Source of the DNA: UBA6115 sp050953005
Lineage (GTDB): Bacteria; Bacillota; Clostridia; Christensenellales; Aristaeellaceae
Assembly (NCBI GenBank): GCA_050953005.1
Contig: JBMNLV010000009.1
Location: 1 to 64,000 of the forward strand
Length of the DNA: 64,000 nucleotides
Direction: 5' to 3'
The notes under the pieces were generated by a model, which did no database searches, was not told the origin of the DNA, and was given only the letters and a program-made list of their open reading frames with translations. The translations under genes were made by a program, and so were the position numbers. The first letter of the stretch is position 1. Every line of letters begins with the position of its first letter. Shown here piece by piece: positions 54,101-63,456 of the stretch.

Positions 54101-55943
54101 GCGCGGCCTCCTGAACGGATTGTGGCTGACCCAGGTAGGCTGCAATGACCTCGGGGTTGCTTCGGATATCCTCCGGGCTGCCATGGGCGATAATACGGCC
54201 ATAGTTGAGAACGTAAATACGCTCGCAAATGCCCATAACCAGCTTCATGTCATGCTCAATGAGCAAAATGGCAACGGAAAAGCGGTCGCGAATCAGTTTG
54301 ATTGTCTGCATGAGTTCAGCAGTTTCGCTGGGGTTCATGCCTGCAGCCGGCTCATCCAGCAGCAGTACCTTAGGGTTGGAAGCCAGCGCGCGACAGATTT
54401 CAAGCTTGCGTTGACGACCATAGGGCAGAGAGCCGGCGATGGTATCGGCATCGGATTCCATCTGGAAGACGCGCAACAGCTCGCGTGCACGGATATCAAT
54501 GCCGCGCTCCTCAGACAGACAGCTCGCGTTGCGCAGGATGCCGCTGAGTGGAGAGTAGCGCATGCGTGAATGGAAAGCTACCTTGATATTGTCCAGGGCG
54601 GACATGGAATTGAACAGCCGGATATTTTGGAAAGTGCGCGCTATACCGTCATGGGTGATTTGATGGGGAGCCCGGCCATGAATCGACTTGCCCAGCAGCA
54701 CGATCTCACCCCGGGTAGGCGCATATACGCCGGTCAGCAGGTTAAATACCGTGGTTTTTCCTGCGCCGTTGGGACCGATCAGACCGACTATTTCGTTGTC
54801 TGAGAGGTGGATATTGATATCTTCGGCAGCCTTGAGGCCGCCAAAGGAGATGCCAAGATCATGGGTCTCCAGCACCGGCTTGTCCTCCCAGATATCATAG
54901 CGGGGTTGAAAGGGCATGCGCGTCGGTGTGTCTTTGCGTTTGAAAAGTCTGCTGAAGAAGCGCTCCATAGCCTCCCAGGCAGACAGCATGGAAAACTCAC
55001 GTGTGCCCAGCAGGCCGCTTGGGCGAAAGAGCATCATCAGAATCAGCAAAAAGGAATAAATCAGCAAACGGTATTCCTCCATACCGCGCAGGATCTCGGG
55101 AAGCGCGACCAACACGATGGAGGCTACTACCGACCCGGTAATTGAACCCATGCCGCCCAGCACTACCATGACCAGGTACTCGATGGATTTATTGAAGCCG
55201 AACATTTTGGCGTCAATGATGCTGATTTGATGCGCGAACAGTCCCCCGGCAATCCCTGCATAGAAAGAAGCGATGACAAAGGCAAGCAGTTTGTAGCGCG
55301 TGGTGGGAATGCCCGTAGCCTCAGCAGCGATGGCGTTTTCACGAATTGAGATAATGGCGCGTCCGTGCCGGGAACGGCCCAGGGTAAAGATACTGCTGAT
55401 AATGAACACTGTAATAAAGAAAACCAGGGTAAACGCGATGACCATGGACAACGTGCGGTCCTGTGAAAAGGCGCGGGACAGGCGGGTGATGCGGGTTAAG
55501 CCACGCGCGCCGCCGGTAATCGACATGTTTTCGATAATGACGCGGATGATCTCGCCAAAGCCCAGGGTGATGATGGCCAGGTAATCCCCTTCAAGGCGCA
55601 GGGCGGGGATGCCGATGAGCAGGCCGCACATGGCGGCAGCCAGGCCGCCCAGTATCAACGAGAGAGGCAGTGATATGTTGAAGCTGATGCTGAGGGACTT
55701 GGTCAGAAGCGCTGACACATAGGCGCCGATGGCCATGAAGCCGGCATGTCCCAGGGCAAGCTGCCCCAACAGGCCGGTTGTGACATTGAGGCTTGCGGTC
55801 ATGATAATGGTGATACAGATGGTGATGAGGATATTGGAAAGATAATTGTTGATGGCGCCGCTGCCAATCAGGATGGACAACGTGGCAAACAAAACCAGGA
55901 TGCCCAGGATGTTGAGTGTGATGGACTTGGTTTTTTTATTCAT
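54087..55943 (-). CDS. LivM-LivG fusion: permease and ATP-binding protein in one chain
   Basis: A 618-residue fusion. Residues 1-310 are a LivM permease with about ten spans (GLLGQLALGHAGFMAIGAY). After a linker of about 50 residues, with FSRLFKRKDTPTRM, residues 360-605 are a LivG ATPase: Walker A GPNGAGKTTVFNLL, signature region SLPYGRQRKLEICRAL, Walker B VLLLDEPAAGMNP. In most genomes these are two genes. The reading frame has no break, and LivF and LivH flank it as in a normal operon. Confidence 0.92.
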   Translation of the reverse strand: MNKKTKSITLNILGILVLFATLSILIGSGAINNYLSNILITICITIIMTASLNVTTGLLGQLALGHAGFMAIGAYVSALLTKSLSISFNISLPLSLILGGLAAAMCGLLIGIPALRLEGDYLAIITLGFGEIIRVIIENMSITGGARGLTRITRLSRAFSQDRTLSMVIAFTLVFFITVFIISSIFTLGRSRHGRAIISIRENAIAAEATGIPTTRYKLLAFVIASFYAGIAGGLFAHQISIIDAKMFGFNKSIEYLVMVVLGGMGSITGSVVASIVLVALPEILRGMEEYRLLIYSFLLILMMLFRPSGLLGTREFSMLSAWEAMERFFSRLFKRKDTPTRMPFQPRYDIWEDKPVLETHDLGISFGGLKAAEDINIHLSDNEIVGLIGPNGAGKTTVFNLLTGVYAPTRGEIVLLGKSIHGRAPHQITHDGIARTFQNIRLFNSMSALDNIKVAFHSRMRYSPLSGILRNASCLSEERGIDIRARELLRVFQMESDADTIAGSLPYGRQRKLEICRALASNPKVLLLDEPAAGMNPSETAELMQTIKLIRDRFSVAILLIEHDMKLVMGICERIYVLNYGRIIAHGSPEDIRSNPEVIAAYLGQPQSVQEAAHAKS

Positions 55944-55954
55944 GCTGTTGCCAC

Positions 55955-56833
55955 CTACACTTTCTCGCCCGAGGGTTTGCCCATTAAGCCGTTGGGCTTG
56001 AACAGGAGTACCAGGATGAGGATGAAATAGACCACGGCATCAGACATCTGGGAGGAGATGTATGCCTTGGCAAGGCTTTCAGCGATGCCCAGGACAAAAG
56101 CGCCCAGCATGGCGCCCGGAATAATGCCAATCCCGCCCAATACAGCTGCTATAAAGGCTTTCAGACCGGGCAGGGAGCCCATGGTGGGAGACACTGCCGG
56201 ATAGGCCATGACATACAGAAAAGCCCCGATGGCTGCCAGAGCGCTGCCAATGGCAAAGGTGAGGGAGATGGTGTTGTTGACATTGATACCCATCAGCTGC
56301 GCAGTCGCATAATCTTCGCTGGCTGCGCGCATGGCCTTGCCTGACTTGCTCTTGTGCACGAAGGTTTGCAAGGCGATCATCAGCAGGGCGGTTACACCCA
56401 GGGTCAGCAGGGTTATAAAGCTGATTTGCAGTCCCCAAAAGCGGAGCGGCTCAACCTTGAGGATAGTTGGGAAAGGGCGCGGCTGGGCGCCAAAGATGAG
56501 CAGCGCCGCGTTCTGCAGCAGCATGCTGACGCCAATGGCTGTGATGAGGGAGGAGATGCGCGGGGAGGACCGCAGTGGCTTGTAGGCCACACGTTCTATG
56601 GTCAGCCCCAATAAAACGCAAGCGACAATGGCAGCGGACAGGGCGGCGACAGGTGACCAGCCTAGGCTGACCAGCGCAACCACTGCTGTATAGGCGCCTA
56701 CCATGATGATGTCGCCGTGGGCGAAATTAATCAGCTTGATGATGCCATAGACCATGGTATAGCCTAACGCTATCAGCGCGTAGATACTTCCAACGTGCAG
56801 GCCGTTGATCAGCTGGCTTGCCAGTAGATCCAT
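55955..56833 (-). CDS. livH: Branched-chain amino acid ABC permease LivH
   Basis: Inner-membrane permease of 292 residues with about eight spans, including GYTMVYGIIKLINFAHGDII and the C-terminal GIIPGAMLGAFVLGIAES. It pairs with the permease half of the fusion protein, 11 bp downstream. A hairpin separates it from the binding-protein gene upstream, which would raise the output of binding protein over permease. Confidence 0.93.
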   Translation of the reverse strand: MDLLASQLINGLHVGSIYALIALGYTMVYGIIKLINFAHGDIIMVGAYTAVVALVSLGWSPVAALSAAIVACVLLGLTIERVAYKPLRSSPRISSLITAIGVSMLLQNAALLIFGAQPRPFPTILKVEPLRFWGLQISFITLLTLGVTALLMIALQTFVHKSKSGKAMRAASEDYATAQLMGINVNNTISLTFAIGSALAAIGAFLYVMAYPAVSPTMGSLPGLKAFIAAVLGGIGIIPGAMLGAFVLGIAESLAKAYISSQMSDAVVYFILILVLLFKPNGLMGKPSGEKV

Positions 56834-56869
56834 CCTTTTCTCCCTTCATTGCGTATTAATACAAGGACA

Positions 56870-56889
56870 GGGGAGGATAACTCCTCCCC
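56870..56889 (-). promoter_or_regulatory. Intercistronic hairpin between livJ-like and livH genes
   Basis: A perfect 8-bp stem GGGGAGGA/TCCTCCCC with a 4-nt loop and no U-tract sits between the binding-protein and livH genes. It resembles the hairpins that stabilise the upstream message or partly stop transcription. Confidence 0.5.
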
Positions 56890-56912
56890 CTCCTCAGTTG
56901 GGATATTGACGC

Positions 56913-58043
56913 CTATGGATCCACCTGAAGGATGAACAGTTTTTTGCCTTCCGGATCAAAGGTTTGGAAAAAGATGGATTTGACCGGGTCATTATGGTCA
57001 TCAAAGGTGATATTGCCTGAGACTACAGTGCTGTCTGTAGCTTTGATTGCGGCGACAATAGCCTCAGGATCGGTGCTGCCGGCAGCCTCAATGGCGTTCA
57101 AAAGCACCTGCGCAGCGTCATAGCCGGTGGCGGAGAATGAAATGCTGGGAAGCTTGCCATATTCAGCCTGGAAATCCGCCACAAATTTTTGAGCTGCTTC
57201 GCTTTGGGCGCCCTCGGAGAAGTGGTCGGTATAAACCAAACTGGTCAGCAGACTCTTATCAGCAACATACTCAACAATGTCAGCGATGCCGTCCGCGCCA
57301 TAGAACTTGGCATTCAGACCCAATTCATTGGCTTGCGCCAGGATGAGCGCGGCGTCCGCTCCGTAATAGGGCAGGAAGACGGCTTCAGGTTTGGCGTTCA
57401 TGATCGTGGTGAGCTGAGTTTTGTAATCGGTGTCGCCAAAGGCGGCAGATTCTGCGGCTACAACGTTCAAGACATTCTTTTTAGACTGGGCTTTAAACGC
57501 CTCAAACAGCCCCAAAGAATAGTCGTTTGAGTTGTCATACAGGACAGCGACGGATTTAGTTCCCTCGTTTGCAATATAGTCCGCCATGGCCTTGGCCTGG
57601 AAAGGGTCCAGGAAGCAGGTGCGGAACACATTGGGGCGGCCTGTTGTGACATCATAGTCGGTTGCTGAAGGAGAAATCTGAGGGGCTCCGTCTTCGGCTG
57701 TTACCTCGGCAAGGGCTTTGGATTCGCCAGACAGCACAGCGCCGATGTACGCAACGATCCCCTGCTCGCTAAGCTTGAAATAGGCATTGATGGCTTCGGA
57801 CGCGTTGCCCTGGGTATCTTCCCAATAAACCTCTACCTGCTTGCCCAGAACACCGCCCGCGGCGTTGACCTGTTTGACATACAGGTCGACGCCTTCCCTG
57901 ACTGCCAGTCCATACATGCCATATTTCCCAGACAGGACGCCAATCCCGCCGATCTTGATAACATCTTCCGCTAAGCCTGGGACAAAGGTGCTTAGCAACA
58001 GGGCGGCCGCAACCAACATTGTGAACAGTGAGCGTTTTTTCAT
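56913..58043 (-). CDS. Branched-chain amino acid (or related) ABC substrate-binding protein
   Basis: First gene of the liv operon. The 376-residue type 1 periplasmic-binding fold protein has a signal peptide ending VPGLAED, with no lipobox cysteine. The fold marks are IKIGGIGVLSGKYGMYG at the N-terminus and SVAVLYDNSNDYSLG. Amino acid binding is the expected role, but members also bind amides, urea or aromatic acids. A strong RBS, AGGAGG, precedes the ATG. It lies divergent from the RluA-type gene over about 200 bp. Confidence 0.88.
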   Translation of the reverse strand: MKKRSLFTMLVAAALLLSTFVPGLAEDVIKIGGIGVLSGKYGMYGLAVREGVDLYVKQVNAAGGVLGKQVEVYWEDTQGNASEAINAYFKLSEQGIVAYIGAVLSGESKALAEVTAEDGAPQISPSATDYDVTTGRPNVFRTCFLDPFQAKAMADYIANEGTKSVAVLYDNSNDYSLGLFEAFKAQSKKNVLNVVAAESAAFGDTDYKTQLTTIMNAKPEAVFLPYYGADAALILAQANELGLNAKFYGADGIADIVEYVADKSLLTSLVYTDHFSEGAQSEAAQKFVADFQAEYGKLPSISFSATGYDAAQVLLNAIEAAGSTDPEAIVAAIKATDSTVVSGNITFDDHNDPVKSIFFQTFDPEGKKLFILQVDP

Positions 58044-58190
58044 GACATCCTGACCTCCTTTTTTTTACGTCGCGCGAACGCGAATATGAAATAGATAGTA
58101 GGGGGGATTGAGAATTTATACAAGTGAAACACTGTTTTTTCAATGTTTTTGTGTGAAATGATGATTTAAATGTGATATTAATAAACATTC

Positions 58191-58219
58191 TTGACATCTG
58201 GAGACAAGCTTCGTACACT
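58191..58219 (+). promoter_or_regulatory. Sigma-A promoter of the RluA-type gene
   Basis: TTGACA (58191-58196) and TACACT (58214-58219) have a 17-bp spacer. The transcript leader would be about 25 nt before the AGGAGG-led ATG at 58251. Confidence 0.7.
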
Positions 58220-58250
58220 CATGTTCGTTGTACGATGCCAAGGAGGCTCT

Positions 58251-59094
58251 ATGCGCAGGATCAGTGTTATTGCCAGGCAGGCAGGCAGCGTGCTGGGTGT
58301 CCTGGGCAGGGAATTGCCGCTGCTGCCCGCGGCGGCGCTTCACCGGGCGCTCAAGCAGCGGGATATCCGCTTGAATGGCGCTCGGATCAGTGGCAATGTA
58401 CCGGTCCGGCAGGGAGATGAGCTGGTGGTGTTTACCAGTGCGCAAACACAGGAAGTGCCCGTTGTGCATGAGGACACAGACTGCCTTGTGGTCAACAAAC
58501 CCGCGGGATTGAATACTGATGATAATGCGCGATCCCATGCTTCTTTGCTTGCGTGGGCGAATACGCGTGCGGCGTATGGGACAGCGCCTTGCCTGGTGCA
58601 CCGTCTGGACAACCAGACAAGCGGTCTGGTTATCCTTGCCAAGAATCCCCAGGCACAGGAAGCCCTGGTGGATGTGTTTCGCTGTGGCAAGGTGGACAGA
58701 GAGTATACTGCCTTGGTTTTGGGCAGGCCCCGTCCGCCTGTTTCTGTTTTAAACCGCTTGGCTGGTCAAGGATGCAGCCGCGGCGAGGGTGCGCGTGTAT
58801 GATACCGAGCAACCCGGCAGCCGGAGGATTGTTACCGGGTATGAAACAGTGATATCCGGAGAGGTTAGCCGCCTGCGCATTACCCTGCATACGGGCCGGA
58901 CGCACCAGATTCGCGCACACATGGCCTTTGCTGGTATCCCTGTGCTGGGGGATGATGTCTATGGCGACCGCGCAGGAAACCGTGCGCAGCGCACCAGGGG
59001 TTTAAAACTATGCGCCAGTGCGCTGGGGTTTCACGATGATTGTCTCCTCAGCGGTCTGCGAGGCAGGCGTTTTGAGATTGATGCGCCATTTTGA
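58251..59094 (+). pseudogene. RluA-family pseudouridine synthase, frameshifted by one base
   Basis: Isomerises uridine in rRNA or tRNA. The first frame holds an S4-like RNA-binding start (RALKQRDIRLNGARISG) and the catalytic motif LVHRLDNQTSGLVIL, whose Asp is the nucleophile. It stops at 58802. The C-terminal half (TGRTHQIRAHMAFAGIPVLG) is in the next frame to 59094. Deleting one A from the AAA at 58751-58753 gives VLTAWLVKDAAAARV and a continuous 280-residue protein. A homopolymer site suggests sequencing error. The HAD gene follows 13 bp later. Confidence 0.85.
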
Positions 59095-59107
59095 AAGGAG
59101 TTTGTCA

Positions 59108-59947
59108 ATGAAACCGAACATTCGTCTGATAGCCGCAGATTTTGACGGCACCCTGTTGAGTCCGGACAGTTCCATATCGCCTTATAATCTTCAGATGATT
59201 CAAAGGGCACAGGCTTCCGGGCTTGTGTTTGCCGCCGCGACCGGGCGCTTTGCCGAGAATGCTTCGCAAATGATGCTGGACAATGGCGTTGTCTGCCCGA
59301 TCATCAGCGCCAATGGCGCAGTGGTGGATCTTGCGCCTTATGGCGAGCGCATCCATGAAATCACAATGGAAAAAGAAACGGCCCGAGCTGTTTTTGAACG
59401 GCTGGAAGCACTTGGCATTGGCTATTATATCTTTGGACCGGGCACGGTGGATACACGGCGGGTAGACGGTCGCCGCCATATTTCCGAAGCCGACCAGGAG
59501 CATTTGAACAAACTGAAAAAAAGAGTAAAGTACGCCTATGGCGAGGATGCATGCCGCGCAGCGCTGGCGCGGCCCATCTATAAGTTTTTCGCGTTCTTTT
59601 CAACAGATATTGATGATATACAGCAAATTGGACAAGGTTTTTATGATCATATTCCGGGAATTGAAGTATCCCAGTCCGGGCGTCACAACCTGGAAATCAT
59701 GTCGGACCGGGCAAACAAAGGTATAGGACTGGCCGCGCTGGCGCGCAGGCTGGGTATTCCGCGGGAGCAGACCATGGCGCTGGGTGACCATAACAATGAT
59801 TTGTCCATGCTGCGTTGGGCCGGTTTTGGGGTCGCCATGGGCAACGCGGGGGAGGATATCAAGCGCCAGGCCGATGCGGTTACCGCATCCAATAGCGAGG
59901 ACGGCGTGGGACATGCCATTGCCAGATATTGCTTTGGTGAAACATGA
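59108..59947 (+). CDS. Cof-type HAD-superfamily phosphatase
   Basis: A 279-residue cytosolic phosphatase. The nucleophile motif is IAADFDGTLL (Asp 12 region), the type IIB cap lies in the middle and the last motif is LGDHNNDLSMLRWAG. Substrates in this group are sugar phosphates, pyridoxal phosphate or flavin nucleotides. The ATG opening MKPNIR has AAGGAG at 7 nt. It appears to be co-transcribed with the RluA-type gene. Confidence 0.9.
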   Translation: MKPNIRLIAADFDGTLLSPDSSISPYNLQMIQRAQASGLVFAAATGRFAENASQMMLDNGVVCPIISANGAVVDLAPYGERIHEITMEKETARAVFERLEALGIGYYIFGPGTVDTRRVDGRRHISEADQEHLNKLKKRVKYAYGEDACRAALARPIYKFFAFFSTDIDDIQQIGQGFYDHIPGIEVSQSGRHNLEIMSDRANKGIGLAALARRLGIPREQTMALGDHNNDLSMLRWAGFGVAMGNAGEDIKRQADAVTASNSEDGVGHAIARYCFGET

Positions 59948-60029
59948 AGACACGCTGACTGATGCAAAAGACGGATGCATAGCCGGCTTGCTATTATCTT
60001 GTTATTATGAAAGACAAAAGCAGAAAAAC

Positions 60030-60689
60030 CTAAACCTGTGACCGGTTATCAGGAACCTCCCATAGATGGTGAAAGGGATCGGACAGGATAAAATGCGCGC
60101 TGCCTTCACAGATGGTGGTCAGCTCTTTGATAACCTCCTGAGCGTCCCGCTCGCGCACAATCAACTGCAAATCCACCTGGTCGGTAAACGAAGGCGTCAC
60201 TTCACACACCGGAAGCCTGCCCAGGTTGTAGTTCATCACATCCCAATAGGGATAAGCGATCCGCGCGTTTAATCGCTGTGATACCTGGGCTGTGACGATG
60301 CCGGACGCTTTGACAGCGCCGGCTGCGCCCGCGCTGTAGGCGCGTGTCAGCCCGCCCGCGCCCAGCAACACGCCGCCGAAATAGCGCGTGACCACACAAA
60401 CGCAGTTTACGAGGCTATTTCTTTTGAGGACTTCTAAAATAGGGATACCGGCTGTTCCCTGAGGCTCGCCGTCATCCTGGTAGCGCATCAGCCCTGCGTT
60501 GGCGCCAATAATATAGGCAAAGCAATGATGGGTAGCTGTTTTGTGGCTGTCCTTGATATCACGCAGGAAAGACAGTGCGGCTTCCTCGCTTTCGACCGGC
60601 GCTGCCTGGCCGATAAAGCGGCTTTTGCGTTCTATGAATTCATGGCATCCCTGGGCGGCCAGGGTGAAATAATCGTTAGCTATACTCAT
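60030..60689 (-). CDS. YigZ/IMPACT-family protein
   Basis: A 219-residue protein of the YigZ (UPF0029/IMPACT) family. The signature is DGEPQGTAGIPILEVLKR followed by VTRYFGGVLLGAGGLTRAY. The exact function in bacteria is unsettled; a role in translation or nucleic acid binding has been proposed. The ATG overlaps the tyrS stop (ATGA), so it is translationally coupled to tyrS; the frame is open 59 codons further into tyrS without a site. Confidence 0.9.
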   Translation of the reverse strand: MSIANDYFTLAAQGCHEFIERKSRFIGQAAPVESEEAALSFLRDIKDSHKTATHHCFAYIIGANAGLMRYQDDGEPQGTAGIPILEVLKRNSLVNCVCVVTRYFGGVLLGAGGLTRAYSAGAAGAVKASGIVTAQVSQRLNARIAYPYWDVMNYNLGRLPVCEVTPSFTDQVDLQLIVRERDAQEVIKELTTICEGSAHFILSDPFHHLWEVPDNRSQV

Positions 60690-61912
60690 TGCTTGAGGAT
60701 GATGCGGCAGTAGTTCTTCTTGCCGCGGCGCAGCAGCAGACCGTCTGGCAGGAAATCCTCTGCCAGCAGGCTCTGATCCACGCTGTCGGCTTTTTGCTCG
60801 CCTACGGTAATGGCGCCCTGCGACACCATCTGCCTTGCTTGGGAACGGCTTTGACACAGTCCGCACAGGAACAACAAGGTGGTCAGCCGGTTGTCTTCTT
60901 CCAACTGGGAAATGCTCAGTTCATAGGTGGGCACATCGTCCATGACCTGTCCACCGGCAAACAGCGCGGCGGAAGCCAGCTGGGCTTTTTGCGCCTCCTC
61001 TTCGCCGTGCACGAGCTTTGTGGTTTCATATGCCAGGATCGTCTTGGCCTCGTTGATGGCGGCGCCTTCCAATGCGCTCAGTCGGCGCACTTCGTCCATG
61101 GGTAGAAAAGTAAGCATGGCCAGGGATTTTTCCACATCGCTGTCGGCAATATTCCGCCAATACTGATAAAACTCGTATGGAGAGCACATATCGGCATCAA
61201 GCCACAGTGCGCCGCGTTCGGTCTTTCCCATTTTCTGGCCTTCGGAGTTGAGCAGCAGGGTAAGGGTGCAGGCAAAAGCGGCTTCCTGCTCCTTGCGGCG
61301 GATCAGATCCGCGCCGGCCAAGATATTGCTCCACTGGTCATCCCCGCCCATTTGCAGCCGGCAGCCATAGCGGCGGAACAATTCCAAGAAATCATAGGCC
61401 TGCATGATCATATAGTTGAATTCCAGAAAGGTCAGCCCCTTTTCCATACGCAGGCGGTAAGCCTCAGCTGTAAGCATGCGGTTGACAGAAAACAAAGGGC
61501 CGATTTCGCGTAGGAAGGGCAGGTATTTCAAGGGCACCAGCCAGTCGGCATTGTTGACCATCAGTGCCTTGTCATTGTCAAAGCAGATAAAGCGTGACAG
61601 TTGCTGGCGGATCTTTTCGGCGTTATAGGCAATGGTTTCAAGGGAGAGCATTTGGCGCAATTCTGTTTTGCCGGTAGGGTCTGCCACCTGCACCGTACCC
61701 CCGCCCACCAGGGCGATGGGGATATGGCCGGCTTGTTGCATATGGCGCATGGCAATGACCGGAATAAAGTGGCCAAAATGAAGGCTGGGTGCTGTAGGGT
61801 CAAAGCCGATATAAAAGGTTGTAGGTTCGCGCTCCAGTTGCTTGTAGAGCTCCTCTTCAAAGGTGGTCTGGGCAATCAGGCCGCGCTCTTTCAGGGAATC
61901 AAGAATGTGCAT
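60686..61912 (-). CDS. tyrS: Tyrosyl-tRNA synthetase
   Basis: Charges tRNA-Tyr. The 408-residue class I enzyme has HFGH at residues 45-48 (HIGH motif) and KMGKT at 227-231 (KMSKS motif), with an S4-like C-terminal domain (SRSQARQMVSQGAITVGEQK). This pattern fits the TyrRZ-like branch seen in some Bacillota. The ATG has GGAGG at 6 nt. The leader is only about 35 nt, so no T-box riboswitch controls it, unlike many Bacillota. Confidence 0.95.
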   Translation of the reverse strand: MHILDSLKERGLIAQTTFEEELYKQLEREPTTFYIGFDPTAPSLHFGHFIPVIAMRHMQQAGHIPIALVGGGTVQVADPTGKTELRQMLSLETIAYNAEKIRQQLSRFICFDNDKALMVNNADWLVPLKYLPFLREIGPLFSVNRMLTAEAYRLRMEKGLTFLEFNYMIMQAYDFLELFRRYGCRLQMGGDDQWSNILAGADLIRRKEQEAAFACTLTLLLNSEGQKMGKTERGALWLDADMCSPYEFYQYWRNIADSDVEKSLAMLTFLPMDEVRRLSALEGAAINEAKTILAYETTKLVHGEEEAQKAQLASAALFAGGQVMDDVPTYELSISQLEEDNRLTTLLFLCGLCQSRSQARQMVSQGAITVGEQKADSVDQSLLAEDFLPDGLLLRRGKKNYCRIILKQ

Positions 61913-61953
61913 GGGGCGCCTCCAATCTGCTGATGAAGTAGTCAAGTTGTAAA

Positions 61954-61983
61954 ATTATAGAATCCATAACACTGAACTGTCAA
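61954..61983 (-). promoter_or_regulatory. Sigma-A promoter of tyrS
   Basis: On the minus strand TTGACA (61978-61983) and TATAAT (61954-61959) are both perfect consensus boxes, 18 bp apart. Transcription would start about 35 nt before tyrS. Confidence 0.8.
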
Positions 61984-62490
61984 GGAAAAAACGGGACTTC
62001 TACTGACCACGTAAGAAAAAACAGATGAGAAGATTTACACGATAGTTTGTCTTGATTTTTCTTGATCGCGCACGGGGTGCGCACGGTACGGAAACTCAAG
62101 AACAGAAAATTGTTTTATGCTGTAAATATTAAGGAACCCTTGATTTAATCGTCCATTGAACTATGCAGTTTGTTTCATGGTACAATAAGGCGAGAAAAGA
62201 GAAGAGAACAGGTGGGTTTTATCATGCCACAGGGGTCTGAACAAGAACGAAAATCGCCTATTCATTCTGGCAGCCGGCACCAACCTTCTGTTCATAGATT
62301 AGAAAAAATCTCAAGACTGTCGAGCGATAATGCTCAAAAAGTTCGTTAATCAGTGGTTCCTTGACCATCTCACAGCTGAATCATGGGAATAAAAGACCGG
62401 ATATTTGTTGCAAACATGATCATTCAGCATATGAAAAAGGATGAAAATATGTGTCGATTTCCAGGGAATCGAAGAAAGGGGAGGACAAGC
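61984..62490. other. Intergenic region between tyrS and the 321-residue gene
   Basis: A 507-bp stretch between divergent genes. Apart from the tyrS promoter at its edge it holds only a possible 41-codon frame (62224-62349, opening MPQGSEQERK, preceded by AGGTGG at 8 nt). I see no terminator or RNA element. Confidence 0.5.
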
Positions 62491-63456
62491 ATGGGTTATC
62501 AAAAGTTGCTGGAGATCAGCGATGACTGGCTGAAATACGCGATCCGGCTCAATCTGGGGCGCGAACCCAGGAACAGTCTCGCAGAAATCAGAAATGCGGC
62601 GATGGCTGATGGCCGCATCAAAAGATACTTATCCGATATTGCGGATTTTCATAGAATTTTGATAACAAATCACAAAAATCCTGATTTGCCGATACAAAAA
62701 ATGCTGTTTTTGCTTGACCTCGGATTTGACATGGAAGTCCCGGAAATCAAAGCGGCTATTGATGAAATCATCCGGCATCGGGACGAGCATGGCATATATC
62801 AGTCTTTGACCAATGTGCCCAGGCATTTTGGAGGTGCCGGTGTAGATGTGTTCAGCTGGTGTCTGTGCGACGCGCCCCTGCTTTTGCTGGCTTTGTTAAA
62901 AGCGGGTATGGATTATCGTGAATATATCAAACCCGGTGTAGATTATCTGGTGTCTCTATGCCGTGATAATGGATTTCCCTGCGCTGTTTCACCTGAGCTT
63001 GGCAAGTTTCGAGGACCTGGGAAAAAGGGCGACTGCTGCCCATATGCGACGCTGATCATGGCCGATTTACTGTCGTATATTCCTGAATACAGGGATTCCA
63101 GGGGTGCCACGTCCTCTGTGGAAGCTTTGCTGAACCTGTGGGAAAATAGCCTTGACCTGCATCCATATATGTTCTTTATGGGAACTGATTTCCGCAAGAT
63201 GAAAGCGCCTTCGTGCTGGTATGATATTGTCAGCGTTGCAGGAGTTCTCAGCAAATACGAGTTTGTGCGGAATGACCGGCGTTTTCTCGAAATGATCAAG
63301 CATATAAAGGGCAAGCAAGACAAGGACGGCCTTTTTACGCCTGAATCAATATACCAAAAATTAAATGACTGGGATTTCGGGCAGAAGAAAGTCCCGTCTC
63401 CCTATCTGACCTACCTTTGTTATCGAATCTTTGAGCGCTTGGAACAAAGGACATGA
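62491..63456 (+). CDS. Unrecognised helical protein, 321 residues
   Basis: I do not recognise this protein. Its ATG has GGGGAGG at 6 nt; an open frame extends 36 codons upstream without a site. It is helix-rich, with repeating pairs such as VDVFSWCLCDAPLLLLALLK and CCPYATLIMADLLSYIPEY, and a C-terminal SPYLTYLCYRIFERL. That pattern resembles alpha/alpha-barrel (terpene-cyclase or prenyltransferase-like) repeats, but no catalytic motif is visible. No signal or membrane span. It has no clear operon partner. Confidence 0.7.
   Translation: MGYQKLLEISDDWLKYAIRLNLGREPRNSLAEIRNAAMADGRIKRYLSDIADFHRILITNHKNPDLPIQKMLFLLDLGFDMEVPEIKAAIDEIIRHRDEHGIYQSLTNVPRHFGGAGVDVFSWCLCDAPLLLLALLKAGMDYREYIKPGVDYLVSLCRDNGFPCAVSPELGKFRGPGKKGDCCPYATLIMADLLSYIPEYRDSRGATSSVEALLNLWENSLDLHPYMFFMGTDFRKMKAPSCWYDIVSVAGVLSKYEFVRNDRRFLEMIKHIKGKQDKDGLFTPESIYQKLNDWDFGQKKVPSPYLTYLCYRIFERLEQRT

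Noticed and set aside
61913..62100. T-box riboswitch upstream of tyrS
   Set aside because: The leader from the perfect promoter is only about 35 nt and the T-box core sequence is absent on the minus strand.
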